Counted from the first letter of the stretch, positions 18,352 through 27,333 are shown. The stretch is 64,000 bases of DNA from Muricoccus harenae (GCF_009848505.1 NZ_WWDL01000008.1:62001-126000); one strand, 5' to 3'. Numbers and translations: made by a program. Notes: generated from the sequence alone by a model not told the origin.

Positions 18352-18720
18352 CTACTCGGTCACAGCGCGGGTCGTTCCCGCTCTCCGGTCCCAGTGAAGG
18401 GTGACGCGGGATATGCTGCAGAGGTTAACGTTTCGCCATTCAGTCTCGTCGCCATCGTCGTAGACGACCTTCAGGTCCCAGTTGCAGGTCGAGGCGCTCC
18501 GGTTGAACCGGATATTCAGCGACCTGCCGTGGGGCAGCACTTCCTCACCCATGATGTCGCGGCCCCAGGATGAGGAACTCACCGGACCGGCATAGACTTC
18601 GTTGATCTGGTAGCCGGTCCTGTTCACCAGAGTGAAGTCAAGGCGGCTCTGAGCTTGAGCCGAGCCAGCGGTACCCAGCGCCGCGAGGGCGCCAAGCACA
18701 GGGAGTGACAGGCGATGCAT
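18352..18720 (-). CDS. Small secreted protein, conserved alphaproteobacterial family of unknown function
   Basis: 122 residues from the ATG at 18720, which has GGAG six bases upstream; an in-frame ATG at 18741 is less likely. Signal peptide ends at AQA. The mature domain, FTLVNRTGYQINEVYAGP, WGRDIMGEEVLPHGRSLNI, CNWDLKVVYDDGDETEWRN and VNLCSISRVTLHWD, belongs to a small beta-rich family I recall from alphaproteobacteria, often misnamed in databases. Two conserved cysteines. Function unknown. Confidence 0.72.
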   Translation of the reverse strand: MHRLSLPVLGALAALGTAGSAQAQSRLDFTLVNRTGYQINEVYAGPVSSSSWGRDIMGEEVLPHGRSLNIRFNRSASTCNWDLKVVYDDGDETEWRNVNLCSISRVTLHWDRRAGTTRAVTE

Positions 18721-18741
18721 GGAGAACTCCGGAGGGGCCAT

Positions 18742-18939
18742 CGGATGGTCCGGGGGCTCCTCACGGTAGCGTGACTATGTTGTTCATGGAATGGCGCGGC
18801 CATTGGCGTGCACCGGACGGCCAGCCAATTCGTTCTATTCTGGAGTTACCACTCCTGCCGACGCTCCGCGGCATCCTTGGCCGGTCCCTGGCCGCCGGCC
18901 GGAGTGGACGCTCAGGCGGGTTATGCCGTTTGCGGACAA
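18742..18939. other. Non-coding gap
   Basis: About 200 bases upstream of the small secreted protein and beyond the 3' end of the nucleotidyltransferase gene. No convincing ORF, RNA gene or hairpin was seen; base composition is a little lower in GC than the neighbours. Confidence 0.5.
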
Positions 18940-19566
18940 CTAGGACAGAGTGCCGGGAGTAAGCCGAAGCGGCCGCAAATCTGTTGGGGCCGGATCGGCG
19001 AGGGGCCTGGCCCGGCGCAGGAGCGGCCATCGCGCGAGCCATCCCTTCGTGGCGATCCGGCTCTCCACGATGCCGAGCTTCTCCCCGGTGAAGCGCGGAC
19101 CCGGGCGGATCACGCCGCCGAGCAGGTCCTCCAGCCCCAGCGGCGCCAGCACCGCCACCCTCCTCCCGTCCCAGCGTGCCGCCACCGCCGTGGCCGTCTC
19201 GGGCCAGTGGCGCATGGCATCGGCGGTGTCGCGATAGGGCGGGTCCCCGTTGCGCCCATGCATGCGGGCCTGGTTCGTGACGGACCAGTCCACTCCGGAC
19301 AGGGCCTCCCGCAGCCGCGCCTCGATGGCACGGTCCTCCCCGGCCAAGGGCGCCCTGGCGCCGAACCACACGACATCGACGTCGCCGGCGCAGGGCGCGG
19401 GCGGGCGGCCATGCATCCGGTCCCAGGCAGCGTCCCGGACGAAGCCGGCGCCGATCCAGGCATCGGGCAGGCCCAGCGCCCCGACGGTGCGCAGCAGCCG
19501 CATCCGCCAGACATCCGCCTCGATGATCGCGCGCAGCGGCAAGGGCCCATCCGCCTCCAAAAGCAA
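18940..19566 (-). CDS. Nucleotidyltransferase family protein (DUF925/NTP_transf_6)
   Basis: 208 residues. The DUF925 pattern is clear: DAWIGAGFVRDAAWDRMHG, DVDVVWFG (metal-binding Asp pair), VTNQARMHGRNGDPPYRDTADAM and a late LGLEDLLGGVIRP. The fold is a polymerase-beta-like nucleotidyltransferase and the substrate is unknown. Single gene, convergent with nothing, divergent from the chalcone-isomerase-like gene with a 105-base gap. I am confident of the family, not of a role. Confidence 0.82.
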   Translation of the reverse strand: MLLEADGPLPLRAIIEADVWRMRLLRTVGALGLPDAWIGAGFVRDAAWDRMHGRPPAPCAGDVDVVWFGARAPLAGEDRAIEARLREALSGVDWSVTNQARMHGRNGDPPYRDTADAMRHWPETATAVAARWDGRRVAVLAPLGLEDLLGGVIRPGPRFTGEKLGIVESRIATKGWLARWPLLRRARPLADPAPTDLRPLRLTPGTLS

Positions 19567-19671
19567 TCCAGCTACCCGTCCCGCACATATTCAACGGAGG
19601 CACGAACCCCTGGGCATAGGCGGGGACAGCGCCATCATAATGCAGGAAGCCAGAGCATGGAGGAGGATCGC

Positions 19672-20235
19672 ATGGAGGACGGACACGGGCATGCCGGCGC
19701 GACGAAAGGGACCGCCACCCGCCGCGCCCTGGTCGCGCTCGCCCTGGCCGTCCCCGCCCTGCGGGCCGCCGATGCGCAGGAGGCGCCCGCCGCGCTCACC
19801 ATCGCCGGCCGCCGCCTTGTGCTGAACGGCACCGGCCGCCGTCGTTTCCTTGGTTTTGAGGTGCTCCGCGGCTGGCTCTACCTGGAGCAGCGCAGCAACG
19901 ATGCCGCGGCCATCCTGGCCTCGCCCGGGGTGAAGCTGCTGCGGCTACGCTATGCGGTCAGCGTCTCGAAAAGCCGGATGGTGAGCAGCTGGGAGGACGG
20001 CTTCCGCGATGGCTGCGGCTGCGAGATGCCGCCCGCCTTCCGCGCGCGGCTGCGCGACCTGCCGGCCGGTCAGGTCGAGGATTGGCTCTTCCTGCCCGAC
20101 CGCACGGAGATCGCCTATGCCGGGGAGCCGCCGGCACGCGTTGGCGCCCGGCAGGGCACCTCGATGCTCGCGAGCTTCATCGGCCCGGATGCGAGCAGCG
20201 AAGGTATGCGCGAGGGGCTGCTGGGCCAGGCCTGA
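19672..20235 (+). CDS. Exported chalcone isomerase-like protein
   Basis: 187 residues from ATG 19672, chosen for the GGAGGAGG ribosome-binding site five bases upstream. N-terminal signal sequence (RRALVALALAVPALRAADAQ), then a chalcone-isomerase-like domain: LTIAGRRLVLNGTGRRRFLGFEVLRGWLYL, VKLLRLRYAVSVSKSRMVSSWEDGF and a C-terminal PPARVGARQGTSMLASFIGP. Bacterial members are periplasmic and lack the flavonoid catalytic set; a lipid- or fatty-acid-binding role is often suggested. Function here is open. Confidence 0.75.
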   Translation: MEDGHGHAGATKGTATRRALVALALAVPALRAADAQEAPAALTIAGRRLVLNGTGRRRFLGFEVLRGWLYLEQRSNDAAAILASPGVKLLRLRYAVSVSKSRMVSSWEDGFRDGCGCEMPPAFRARLRDLPAGQVEDWLFLPDRTEIAYAGEPPARVGARQGTSMLASFIGPDASSEGMREGLLGQA

Positions 20236-20278
20236 GCAGCCGGGGACCGGCGGCCCCCGGGTATCCCCCAATTATCCG

Positions 20279-21301
20279 TCACCCCGCGAACATCGCCTTC
20301 ACCGCCGCCGGGTCCACGGCGCCCACGGCCGCGGGCTTCCATTGCGGCGCGTTGTCCTTGTCCACCAGCACCGCGCGCACGCCCTCCGCGAAATCGGGGT
20401 GATGCGTCACGGCCCGGGTGAGGGCCAGCTCCATCTCCAGGCAGGCGGGCAGGTCCATGGTGGCGCCGCGCCGCAGCAGCTCCAGCGTCACGACCATGGA
20501 GGTGGGGGACATGCGGTGCAGCACCGCCAGCTGGGCGCGGGCCCAGTCGCTGTCCTCGGCCGTCAGCAGGGCGGTGATGGAGGCAATGTCGTCCGGGGCG
20601 AAGCAGCGCTCCACCGCCGCGCGCTCCGCCTCGATCCTGCCTGGCGGCACCGCGGCGGCGAAGCGCTCCACCACGGTGGCATCGCCCGCCAGCAGCGCAT
20701 CGCGCAACGCGGCCAGCATCTCGCGCGGGACATGATGCGTGGCCAGCCCGGCCTCCACCGCCTCGGCCCCGTGCAGCCGCGCGCCGGTCAGGGCCAGCCA
20801 CTTGCCCATCGCGCCATTCGCGCCCGGCAGGCGCGGCAGCACATGGGAGGTGCCGACATCGGGGAAGAGGGCGATGGCCGTCTCCGGCATGGCCAGCATC
20901 GCATGCTCCGTCACCACCAGGTGGCTGCCATGGACGGAGACGCCGATCCCGCCTCCCATGCACACCCCGTCGATCAGGCTGATCCAGGGCTTGGGAAAAG
21001 CGGCGATCATCCCGTTCAACGCGTATTCGCTGCTGAAGAAGCGCTCGATCGTCGCGCTGTCCCGCGCCAGGGCGGCGGTGCGGATGGCGCGCACATCGCC
21101 GCCGGCGCAGAAGGCGCGGCCGCCGGCCCCTTCCAGCACCACGAGGTCGATGGCGGGATCGTCGCGGAAGCGCGCGGCAGCCTCGGCCAACGCGTCGATC
21201 ATGCCCTGGTCCAGTGCGTTCAGCGCGCGTGGACGGTTCATCAGGATCAGCCCCGCGCGCCCCTCGATCCTTGCCACGACGCTCGGTTCCATCTGATCCA
21301 T
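20279..21301 (-). CDS. Enoyl-CoA hydratase/isomerase family, 3-hydroxyisobutyryl-CoA hydrolase-like
   Basis: 340 residues, the long crotonase type. AFCAGGDVRAI forms the oxyanion region; GVCMGGGIGVSVHG and MPETAIALFPDVGTS carry the HIBYL-CoA hydrolase Glu and Asp. The C-terminal extension (DFAEGVRAVLVDKDNAPQWKP) matches that group. It likely releases 3-hydroxyisobutyrate in valine breakdown. ATG 21301 has GAGGAG upstream. No other valine genes adjoin it; it faces the ABC operon divergently across 124 bases. Confidence 0.88.
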   Translation of the reverse strand: MDQMEPSVVARIEGRAGLILMNRPRALNALDQGMIDALAEAAARFRDDPAIDLVVLEGAGGRAFCAGGDVRAIRTAALARDSATIERFFSSEYALNGMIAAFPKPWISLIDGVCMGGGIGVSVHGSHLVVTEHAMLAMPETAIALFPDVGTSHVLPRLPGANGAMGKWLALTGARLHGAEAVEAGLATHHVPREMLAALRDALLAGDATVVERFAAAVPPGRIEAERAAVERCFAPDDIASITALLTAEDSDWARAQLAVLHRMSPTSMVVTLELLRRGATMDLPACLEMELALTRAVTHHPDFAEGVRAVLVDKDNAPQWKPAAVGAVDPAAVKAMFAG

Positions 21302-21425
21302 GCCCGCTTCGCTCCTCTGTCTTCGCCTCCCGGGCTAGCCTCCCGCCCAGGCCGCGGCAAGCGGGGGCCGTGCGGCGGTTGACTCCGGGCGCCCGCACCG
21401 CGATGCCTCCGCGGCGGAGGACCCC

Positions 21426-22625
21426 ATGGTGCGGCAACTGGTGAGTTTTGGAACCGAGGGAACCGTCTTCGCTGGCACCGCCACGCCGCGCCCGACCCCG
21501 GCCGCCATGCCCACTCGCCCTGCCGGAGCGCCACCGCTGCTGGTGATGGAGGGGGTGCGCAAATCCGGGCACGGGGATGGCCCGCAGGCCCTCGCCTGGA
21601 TGGAGCTGGAGGTGGCGCGGGGGGAGTTCCTCTCCCTCCTCGGCCCGGCCGGGGCGGGCAAGAGCGTCGCGATCGATCTGGTTGCGGGCTTCCTGCAGCC
21701 CGATGCCGGCCGGCTGCTGCTGTCCGGCGAGAAGCTGGAGCGCCTGCCGCCCCACCGGCGCGACATCGGGCTGGTTTCCTCCGCCCCGGACCTCTTTCCC
21801 GATCTGACGGTGCTGGGCAACGTCACCCTTCCGCTGGAGGCTCGGGGCGTGGCGCGCCCGGAGCGCGAGGATCGCGCCAGCGCGATGCTGGACCGCTGGG
21901 GCGTCCCGCCCTCCCTCGGTGGCAGCCGGCCGTCGGCGCTGCCCCTCGCGCGGCAGATGCGCGTCGCCTTCGCCCGTGCGCTGGTCCATGCCCCGGCCCT
22001 GGTGCTGCTGGACGACCCGCTGCGTGCCCTGGACGGGGAGGACCGCACCGCCCTGGCCGCCGATCTCCATCGCCTCCACGGGGAACTGGCCCTCACCGTC
22101 CTGCATGCCACGCGGGACCCGGCTCTCGCTCTTACCCTGTCGGACCGGGTGGCAGTGCTGGAAGGGGGGCGGCTGCGGCAGACCGGAGCGCCGCGCGACC
22201 TGTACGAGGCACCCGCCGATCCGCTGGTGGCTGCCCTGACGGGCCCCTGCAACCGCTTGACGGGCACGGTGGTCTCCATCGAGGAGGATACCTGCCATGT
22301 CCGCCTGGATTGCGGACTCGAGGCGCTGGGCATGCCGGTCACCGGACCCGAGGGATCACCGTTGCCGGGCCGGCGCTGCACCCTGGTGATCCGGCCCGAG
22401 CAGGTGGCCGTGGCGCCGCTTTCGGCCACGGAGATGGGAGAGGATGCGGTGCCGGCCCGGCTGCTGGAGGCGGCCTTCGCGGGCGACCATGTCCGCCTGC
22501 GCCTCTCGATCGGACAGGGGGGGGAGCTGGTGGCCCATCGCCTCCCCGGCCTGCCCATGCCGGCGATCGGCGGAGAAGCATCGGTCGCGTGGAATCTGTC
22601 GGCCGCGCGCATCCATTCCGCTTGA
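21426..22625 (+). CDS. PotA-like ABC transporter ATP-binding protein with degenerate motifs
   Basis: 399 residues laid out like PotA/FbpC: nucleotide-binding domain followed by a TOBE-type C-terminal domain. Walker A is intact (GPAGAGKS, 73-80) and the switch His is present (H227). The Q-loop Gln is missing (LVSSAPDLFP), the LSGGQ signature reads LPLAR (172-176) and the catalytic Glu after Walker B is Asp (VLLDDP, Asp197). The open frame is intact and starts with GGAGG six bases upstream of ATG 21426. First gene of an ATPase-receptor-permease-permease set, so it should serve that transporter, perhaps at low activity. Confidence 0.85.
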   Translation: MVRQLVSFGTEGTVFAGTATPRPTPAAMPTRPAGAPPLLVMEGVRKSGHGDGPQALAWMELEVARGEFLSLLGPAGAGKSVAIDLVAGFLQPDAGRLLLSGEKLERLPPHRRDIGLVSSAPDLFPDLTVLGNVTLPLEARGVARPEREDRASAMLDRWGVPPSLGGSRPSALPLARQMRVAFARALVHAPALVLLDDPLRALDGEDRTALAADLHRLHGELALTVLHATRDPALALTLSDRVAVLEGGRLRQTGAPRDLYEAPADPLVAALTGPCNRLTGTVVSIEEDTCHVRLDCGLEALGMPVTGPEGSPLPGRRCTLVIRPEQVAVAPLSATEMGEDAVPARLLEAAFAGDHVRLRLSIGQGGELVAHRLPGLPMPAIGGEASVAWNLSAARIHSA

Positions 22626-22695
22626 CCCGGGTGCCCGTTCACCCCGTTCTGTCCTAGGCTGGGCCGCATAACGGAACGGGACGGGCGAGACTCCC

Positions 22696-23739
22696 ATGCC
22701 CCCGACGCACCGGATCACGCGCAGGCTTCTGGCCGCTGTTCCCCTCGCCCTTGCGGGGTTGCGCGCCCATGCCCAGGCAAGGGACCTCACCGTCGTCTCC
22801 TGGGGCGGCTCCTACCAGGACGCGCAGCGGGAGGTGCTGTTCCGCCCCTGGCAGCGCGCCACCGGCCAGCGCCTGCTGGAGGAGACCTGGGACGGCGGCA
22901 TCGACATCCTGCGCGACCGCGAACGCACCGCCCGCTGGGACCTCGTGCAGGTGGAGGGTGACGAGCTGCTGCTCGGCTGCGACGAAGGGCTGTTCGAGCG
23001 GATCAACCCGGAGATGGTGGGCGGCACGGAGCGCTACCTTCCCGGCACGCTGAGCACCTGCGGCATCGGCAACATCCTCTATGGCTTCGTGCTGGCCTAC
23101 CGGCGCGGCGGGGTGGCACCGGAGGGCTGGCCCGATTTCTTCGATACCGGGCGCTTCCCCGGCCGCCGCGCCATGCGGCGGGGCGCGAAGACGACGCTGG
23201 AGATCGCGCTGCTCGCCGATGGGGTGCCACCGGAGAAGGTCTATTCCACCCTCGGCACAAGACAGGGGGTGAACCGCGCCTTCCGTCGGCTGGAGGCGAT
23301 CCGCCCCTCCCTGGTCTGGTGGACCCAGGGCAGCGAGCCGCCGCGCATGCTCTCGGCCGGTGAGGTCACGATGGCGGTCGCCTATAACGGCCGCATCGAC
23401 GCCGCGAACCGCGAGGATTCCGCCGATCTCGGCATCGTCTGGTCGGGCCAGCTCCTGGCGCAGGACAGCTGGGCCATCCTGCGCGGCAGCCCGAACCGCG
23501 AGCGGGCGCTGGCCTTCCTGCGCTTCGTGGGCACGGCACCCATCCAGGCGGGGTTGCCACCGCGCATCCCCTATGGCGTGACCGTGGAGGGCGCCGAGGC
23601 CGGGCTGCCGGATGAGGTGCTGGCGAACCTGCCTACTTCTCCGGACAATGCCCGCGGTGCGCTGCGCATCAACGACGCATTCTGGCACGACAACCTGGAC
23701 CGGCTGGAGCAACGTTTCCTGGAATGGGCGAAGCCTTGA
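22696..23739 (+). CDS. PotD-like extracellular solute-binding protein
   Basis: 347 residues with a signal peptide ending at AHAQ. The mature N-terminus LTVVSWGGSYQDAQREVLFRPW is typical of spermidine/putrescine-type family 1 receptors; later GIGNILYGFVLAYRR and SAGEVTMAVAYNGRI line the ligand cleft. It gives the transporter its specificity, probably a polyamine or other small cation, but that is family inference. It overlaps the following permease gene by 16 bases. Confidence 0.88.
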   Translation: MPPTHRITRRLLAAVPLALAGLRAHAQARDLTVVSWGGSYQDAQREVLFRPWQRATGQRLLEETWDGGIDILRDRERTARWDLVQVEGDELLLGCDEGLFERINPEMVGGTERYLPGTLSTCGIGNILYGFVLAYRRGGVAPEGWPDFFDTGRFPGRRAMRRGAKTTLEIALLADGVPPEKVYSTLGTRQGVNRAFRRLEAIRPSLVWWTQGSEPPRMLSAGEVTMAVAYNGRIDAANREDSADLGIVWSGQLLAQDSWAILRGSPNRERALAFLRFVGTAPIQAGLPPRIPYGVTVEGAEAGLPDEVLANLPTSPDNARGALRINDAFWHDNLDRLEQRFLEWAKP

Positions 23740-24857
23740 GGTCCAACCCGCTGCGGCTGGGCGCGGTGACGGCCGCCCTGCTGGCCACGCCCCTGATGTT
23801 GCTGGTGCTGGCCGGCGCGGTGGCGCCGGTCGGGCAGCTGCTCTGGCGGTCCGTGGCGGAGACGGAGGTGGCCCCGGCCCTGCCGCGCACCCTGCGCGTG
23901 CTGCGCCAATGGGACGGGCAGGGCCTGCCGGACGACATGGCCTTCGAAACCCTGGCCGCCGATCTCGCCGCCCTGCGCGCGGCGGGGCCGGCCGGGGCCG
24001 ATGCGATGGACCGCGCCGCCCGACGCCTGGCCGCCGACCGGCCGGCGCTGGGGGAGGCACTGCCCGCCACCGCGGAAGGCGCCGCCGGGACGCGGACCAC
24101 TCGCGCCACCGCCGTCCTCGTCGCCGACCCTGCCTGGGGCGAGGCCGAGAACTGGGCCGCGCTGCGCCGGGCCGCCGGCTCCGCCTCGAGCTTCCATCTG
24201 CTGGCCGCGATCGGGCTGCGCCAGACGGCGAAGGGCGGCTTCGAGGATTCCACCCAAGGCCCGCATGCCCGCGCGGCGCTCTCCCGCGGTCTGGGAATGG
24301 CCGTGCTGGCCACGTTCGCCTGCCTCATCCTCGCCTGGCCGCTGGCGCGGTGGATCGCGGAGGCTTCGCCGCGCCGCGCCACCCTGCTATCCGCCATGGC
24401 CCTGCTGCCCCTGCTGGCAGGGGAAGCGGCACGGGCGGTGGGCTGGTCTCCACTGCTGGAGGTGGGACCGCTGGCGGCCTTCCTGGCCGCGGCGCTCGGC
24501 CTGCTGCCGCTGATGGCGCTGCCGGTGGCGCTTTCCCTTCGGCATGCCGGGCCGCGCCTGCCACGTGCCGCCGCGGCGCTCGGCCTGCCGCCCTGGCAGG
24601 TGTTCCGGCGCATCCGCCTGCCTCTGGCGCGGCGGGGTTTGGCGGCGGGCTGCATCCTCGTCTTCACCCAGGCGCTCGGGACCTTCGTTGCGGCGGAACT
24701 GCTGGCGCCGGGCTCGCCGCTCGCCGCCGGCATCCTGGCGGCGGCGGCACGGGCCGGGGAGTGGGGTGCGGCCGGCGCCCTGGCCGTCTGCCTCCTGCTG
24801 CCTGCCCTTGTGGCGGCCGCCCTGCTGCTCCCGCTCGCCCGGCAGAGGACGGCATGA
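23724..24857 (+). CDS. PotB-like ABC transporter permease
   Basis: 377 residues, longer than a usual PotB because of a large periplasmic insert between helix 1 (about 15-42) and helix 2 (about 190-210). The insert is Ala/Arg-rich and has no recognised domain. The EAA-like loop reads AAALGLPPWQVFRRIRLPLAR. Start ATG lies inside the end of the receptor gene; the stop overlaps the next permease (ATGA). Large insertions after helix 1 are known in this permease group. Confidence 0.85.
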   Translation: MGEALRSNPLRLGAVTAALLATPLMLLVLAGAVAPVGQLLWRSVAETEVAPALPRTLRVLRQWDGQGLPDDMAFETLAADLAALRAAGPAGADAMDRAARRLAADRPALGEALPATAEGAAGTRTTRATAVLVADPAWGEAENWAALRRAAGSASSFHLLAAIGLRQTAKGGFEDSTQGPHARAALSRGLGMAVLATFACLILAWPLARWIAEASPRRATLLSAMALLPLLAGEAARAVGWSPLLEVGPLAAFLAAALGLLPLMALPVALSLRHAGPRLPRAAAALGLPPWQVFRRIRLPLARRGLAAGCILVFTQALGTFVAAELLAPGSPLAAGILAAAARAGEWGAAGALAVCLLLPALVAAALLLPLARQRTA

Positions 24858-25528
24858 GCCGCCTCGCCGCACTGCTCCTGCTGCTGTTGCTCCTCCTGCC
24901 GCTCCTCGTCCTGGCCGCGATGGGTGGGACGGGGAGCGGGGCGGAGGCCTTGCGGGACAGCCTGCTCACCGCCCTGCCGGCGGCTCTGGCTGCGACGCTT
25001 TTCGGCACCGCCGCGGGGATCGGCCTGCAGGTCCGCTTTCCCGGCCGCTCCCTGGCAGTGGCGCTGATCGCGCTGCCCCTGCTGCTGCCGCCGGCCATTC
25101 CCGGCGCCGCGCTGCTCCTCCTGGCCGAGGGCACGGGCTTCGGGGCCGGGCGCCCCGGCACTGTTTTGTGGCACGCGTTGCTGGGGGCGCCGCTGGTGGC
25201 GGCCATCACCTGGGCAGCGCTCCGCCGGATCGACTCCGCCCTGTTCCGCGCCGCCGCCGCCTGCGGGGTGCCGCCGAAGCTCGCCATCCGGCGCATCCTC
25301 CGGCCGCGCCTCGCACCCGCCATGCTGCTGGGCGCGGCGCTCACCTTCGCCCTCTCCATGGGGGAGAGCACCTTGGCGGTGATGCTCGGGGCCGGCACGC
25401 TGCCATCATCGGTGCTTTCGGGCGCCGCGCGTATGGCGGCGTGGCTCTGGCCGCTTCTCATCATGGCGGCGGTCTCGCTGGCGGTCCTTTTCCGTTCGCG
25501 CGAGCCTGTGGTGGTCGCCGGGGGCTGA
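24854..25528 (+). CDS. PotC-like ABC transporter permease
   Basis: 224 residues with a strongly hydrophobic first helix (a run of leucines), further helices and an EAA loop AAACGVPPKLAIRRILRPRLAPA. Shorter than typical PotC (about 260), with the loss in the N-terminal region. ATG 24854 overlaps the previous stop; the longer open frame upstream in this phase is a shadow of the other permease. It completes the four-gene transporter. Confidence 0.85.
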   Translation: MSRLAALLLLLLLLLPLLVLAAMGGTGSGAEALRDSLLTALPAALAATLFGTAAGIGLQVRFPGRSLAVALIALPLLLPPAIPGAALLLLAEGTGFGAGRPGTVLWHALLGAPLVAAITWAALRRIDSALFRAAAACGVPPKLAIRRILRPRLAPAMLLGAALTFALSMGESTLAVMLGAGTLPSSVLSGAARMAAWLWPLLIMAAVSLAVLFRSREPVVVAGG

Positions 25529-25663
25529 GGCGCGTGGCCGATCGGCCTGAGAAGCGGCGACCACGTTCCGTCAGGCAATCCACCGGGCATTTGGGCAACC
25601 GTCGCCTTCGTGCATGCTTACCCCGGCTGGGCACATCGCCCACCTCCCTGGGAGAACAACGCC

Positions 25664-26395
25664 GTGATCCTCGCTCCCCGCCGCGCCGTGCTGGCCGGCC
25701 TGCCGGCCCTTGCCGCCCTCGCCACCCTTCGCCCGGCCCAGGTCCGGGCCCAGGCGGCGGCACCCACCGGGCCTTTCAGCCTGCCGCCGCTGCCTTACGC
25801 CGCCTCGGCCAATGAGCCGCATATCGACGCCCAGACCATGGAGATCCACCATGGCCGCCACCACCAAGCCTATGTCACCGCGCTGAACAATGCGGTGAAG
25901 GACCATGGCCAGCTTGCCGCCATGTCCCTGCAGGATCTGCTGGCGAAGCTGGACCAGGTGCCTGAGGCCATCCGCACCACCATCCGCAACAATGGCGGCG
26001 GCCATGCCAATCACAGCATGTTCTGGCAGGTGATGGGTGGGCGCGGCGGCGCGCCCACGGGAGAGCTGGCCGAGGCGATCACCCGCGACCTGGGCGGCTT
26101 CGACAAGCTGAAAACCGATTTCAACGCCGCCGGAACTGGGCGCTTCGGCAGCGGCTGGGTCTTCGTGACCGTGGCGCGAGACGGCAAGCTCGCCCTCACC
26201 ACCCGGCCGAACCAGGACACGCCACTCTTTGAGGGACAGCGCGTGCTGTTCGGCAACGACGTGTGGGAGCACGCCTACTACCTCAAGTACCAGAACCGGC
26301 GGGCGGACTACCTGACTGCGTGGTGGAACGTGCTGAACTGGGAGAAGGTCTCGGAGCGCTACGCAGCGGCTAAGGCGGGAACGCTGACGGTCTGA
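25664..26395 (+). CDS. sodB: Exported manganese/iron superoxide dismutase
   Basis: 243 residues from GTG 25664, with GGGAG upstream. A leader with PRRAVLAGLPALAAL and a cleavage region RAQA suggests export, possibly through Tat. The SOD domain has metal ligands in MEIHHGRHHQAY, GGGHANHSMFW and DVWEHAYY. HANHS plus the Gln in NQDTPL point to a manganese or cambialistic enzyme rather than a strict iron one. It converts superoxide to hydrogen peroxide and oxygen, here probably in the periplasm. Symbol given for the Fe/Mn family. Confidence 0.9.
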   Translation: MILAPRRAVLAGLPALAALATLRPAQVRAQAAAPTGPFSLPPLPYAASANEPHIDAQTMEIHHGRHHQAYVTALNNAVKDHGQLAAMSLQDLLAKLDQVPEAIRTTIRNNGGGHANHSMFWQVMGGRGGAPTGELAEAITRDLGGFDKLKTDFNAAGTGRFGSGWVFVTVARDGKLALTTRPNQDTPLFEGQRVLFGNDVWEHAYYLKYQNRRADYLTAWWNVLNWEKVSERYAAAKAGTLTV

Positions 26396-26396
26396 G

Positions 26397-26466
26397 GAAA
26401 GCCGGAGGCGCTCCCTCCGGGCCTCCGCGGGGGCTGGCGCGCCTCCCGGACCCCGCGGGGGCTTTC
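26397..26466 (+). terminator. Probable transcription terminator after the superoxide dismutase gene
   Basis: Just after the stop, GAAAGCC (26397-26403) pairs with GGCTTTC (26460-26466), and GGAGGCGC pairs with GCGCCTCC inside it. A nested CCCCGCGGGG palindrome lies near the 3' side. The long stem ends in CTTTCT rather than a clean T-run, so efficiency is uncertain. Confidence 0.5.
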
Positions 26467-26537
26467 TGACTGCTGATTCGCAAGCCTATGGTTTCGGCTA
26501 ATGGACCGCGCGGGGCGGGACGATGAGGAGACGCGAA

Positions 26538-27311
26538 TTGGATCACGGCGCCATGGCCGGACAGCCGACGCTTGCCCTGGCGGATGGCATCGCCACGATC
26601 CGGTTGAACCGGCCGGAGGTGCACAACCGCATCGAGCCCGACGACCTTCTGGCGCTGCAGGACATCTTCGAGCGGATCGCGGCCGAACCGTCGGTTCGCG
26701 TCGCGGTGATCGCGGCCAGCGGGCGCTCATTCAGCTCGGGCTTCCATATCGGGAAGATCGGCACTTCCGGCCCGCAGGATGATTCCGCCTTTGGCCGCGT
26801 GGCCGACCTGCTGGAAGCCCTGCGCGTGCCGACCATCTGCGCAATCAATGGCGGCATCTATGGCGGTTCCACCGACCTGGCGCTGGCCTGCGACTTCCGC
26901 ATCGGCGTGACCGGCATGGCCATGTTCATGCCTGCGGCGCGGCTGGGGCTGCACTACTATCCCAGCGGGCTGCAGCGTTATGTCAGCCGGCTGGGGCTGA
27001 ACACGGCGAAGCGCCTGTTCCTGACCGCGGAGAAGCTGCAGGCGGAGGAGTTGCTCCGCATTGGCTTCCTGACTGAGCTGGTCCCGCCCGAGGAGTTGGA
27101 CGCGCGTGTCGCCGCCCTGGCCGCCACCCTGTCGGCCAATGCCCCGTTGGCGGTGCAGGGCATGAAGCTTGCCCTGAACGCCATCGCGCGGGGCGATGCA
27201 GATCTCACGGCCATCGCGGAGACGGCGACGCAGGTGCGCCGCTCGGAGGATCTCCGGGAAGGCCGGGCCGCATGGATCGAGAAGCGGACGCCGCGATTCC
27301 TGGGCCGCTGA
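26538..27311 (+). CDS. Crotonase-family (enoyl-CoA hydratase/isomerase-like) protein
   Basis: 257 residues from TTG 26538 (AGGAGA six bases upstream); ATG 26523 or ATG 26553 are alternatives. Crotonase fold: IATIRLNRPEVHNRI, FSSGFHIGKIG, GGIYGGSTDLALACDFRIG and a conserved end. Both glutamates of classical hydratases appear replaced: GGSTDLALACD where GGGCELA is usual, and PAARLGLHYYPSG. It may act as a different CoA-thioester enzyme. The downstream Bug receptor gene suggests an organic-acid pathway, loosely. Confidence 0.8.
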   Translation: MDHGAMAGQPTLALADGIATIRLNRPEVHNRIEPDDLLALQDIFERIAAEPSVRVAVIAASGRSFSSGFHIGKIGTSGPQDDSAFGRVADLLEALRVPTICAINGGIYGGSTDLALACDFRIGVTGMAMFMPAARLGLHYYPSGLQRYVSRLGLNTAKRLFLTAEKLQAEELLRIGFLTELVPPEELDARVAALAATLSANAPLAVQGMKLALNAIARGDADLTAIAETATQVRRSEDLREGRAAWIEKRTPRFLGR

Positions 27312-27333
27312 ATAAAGTCACGCAGAACGCCCA

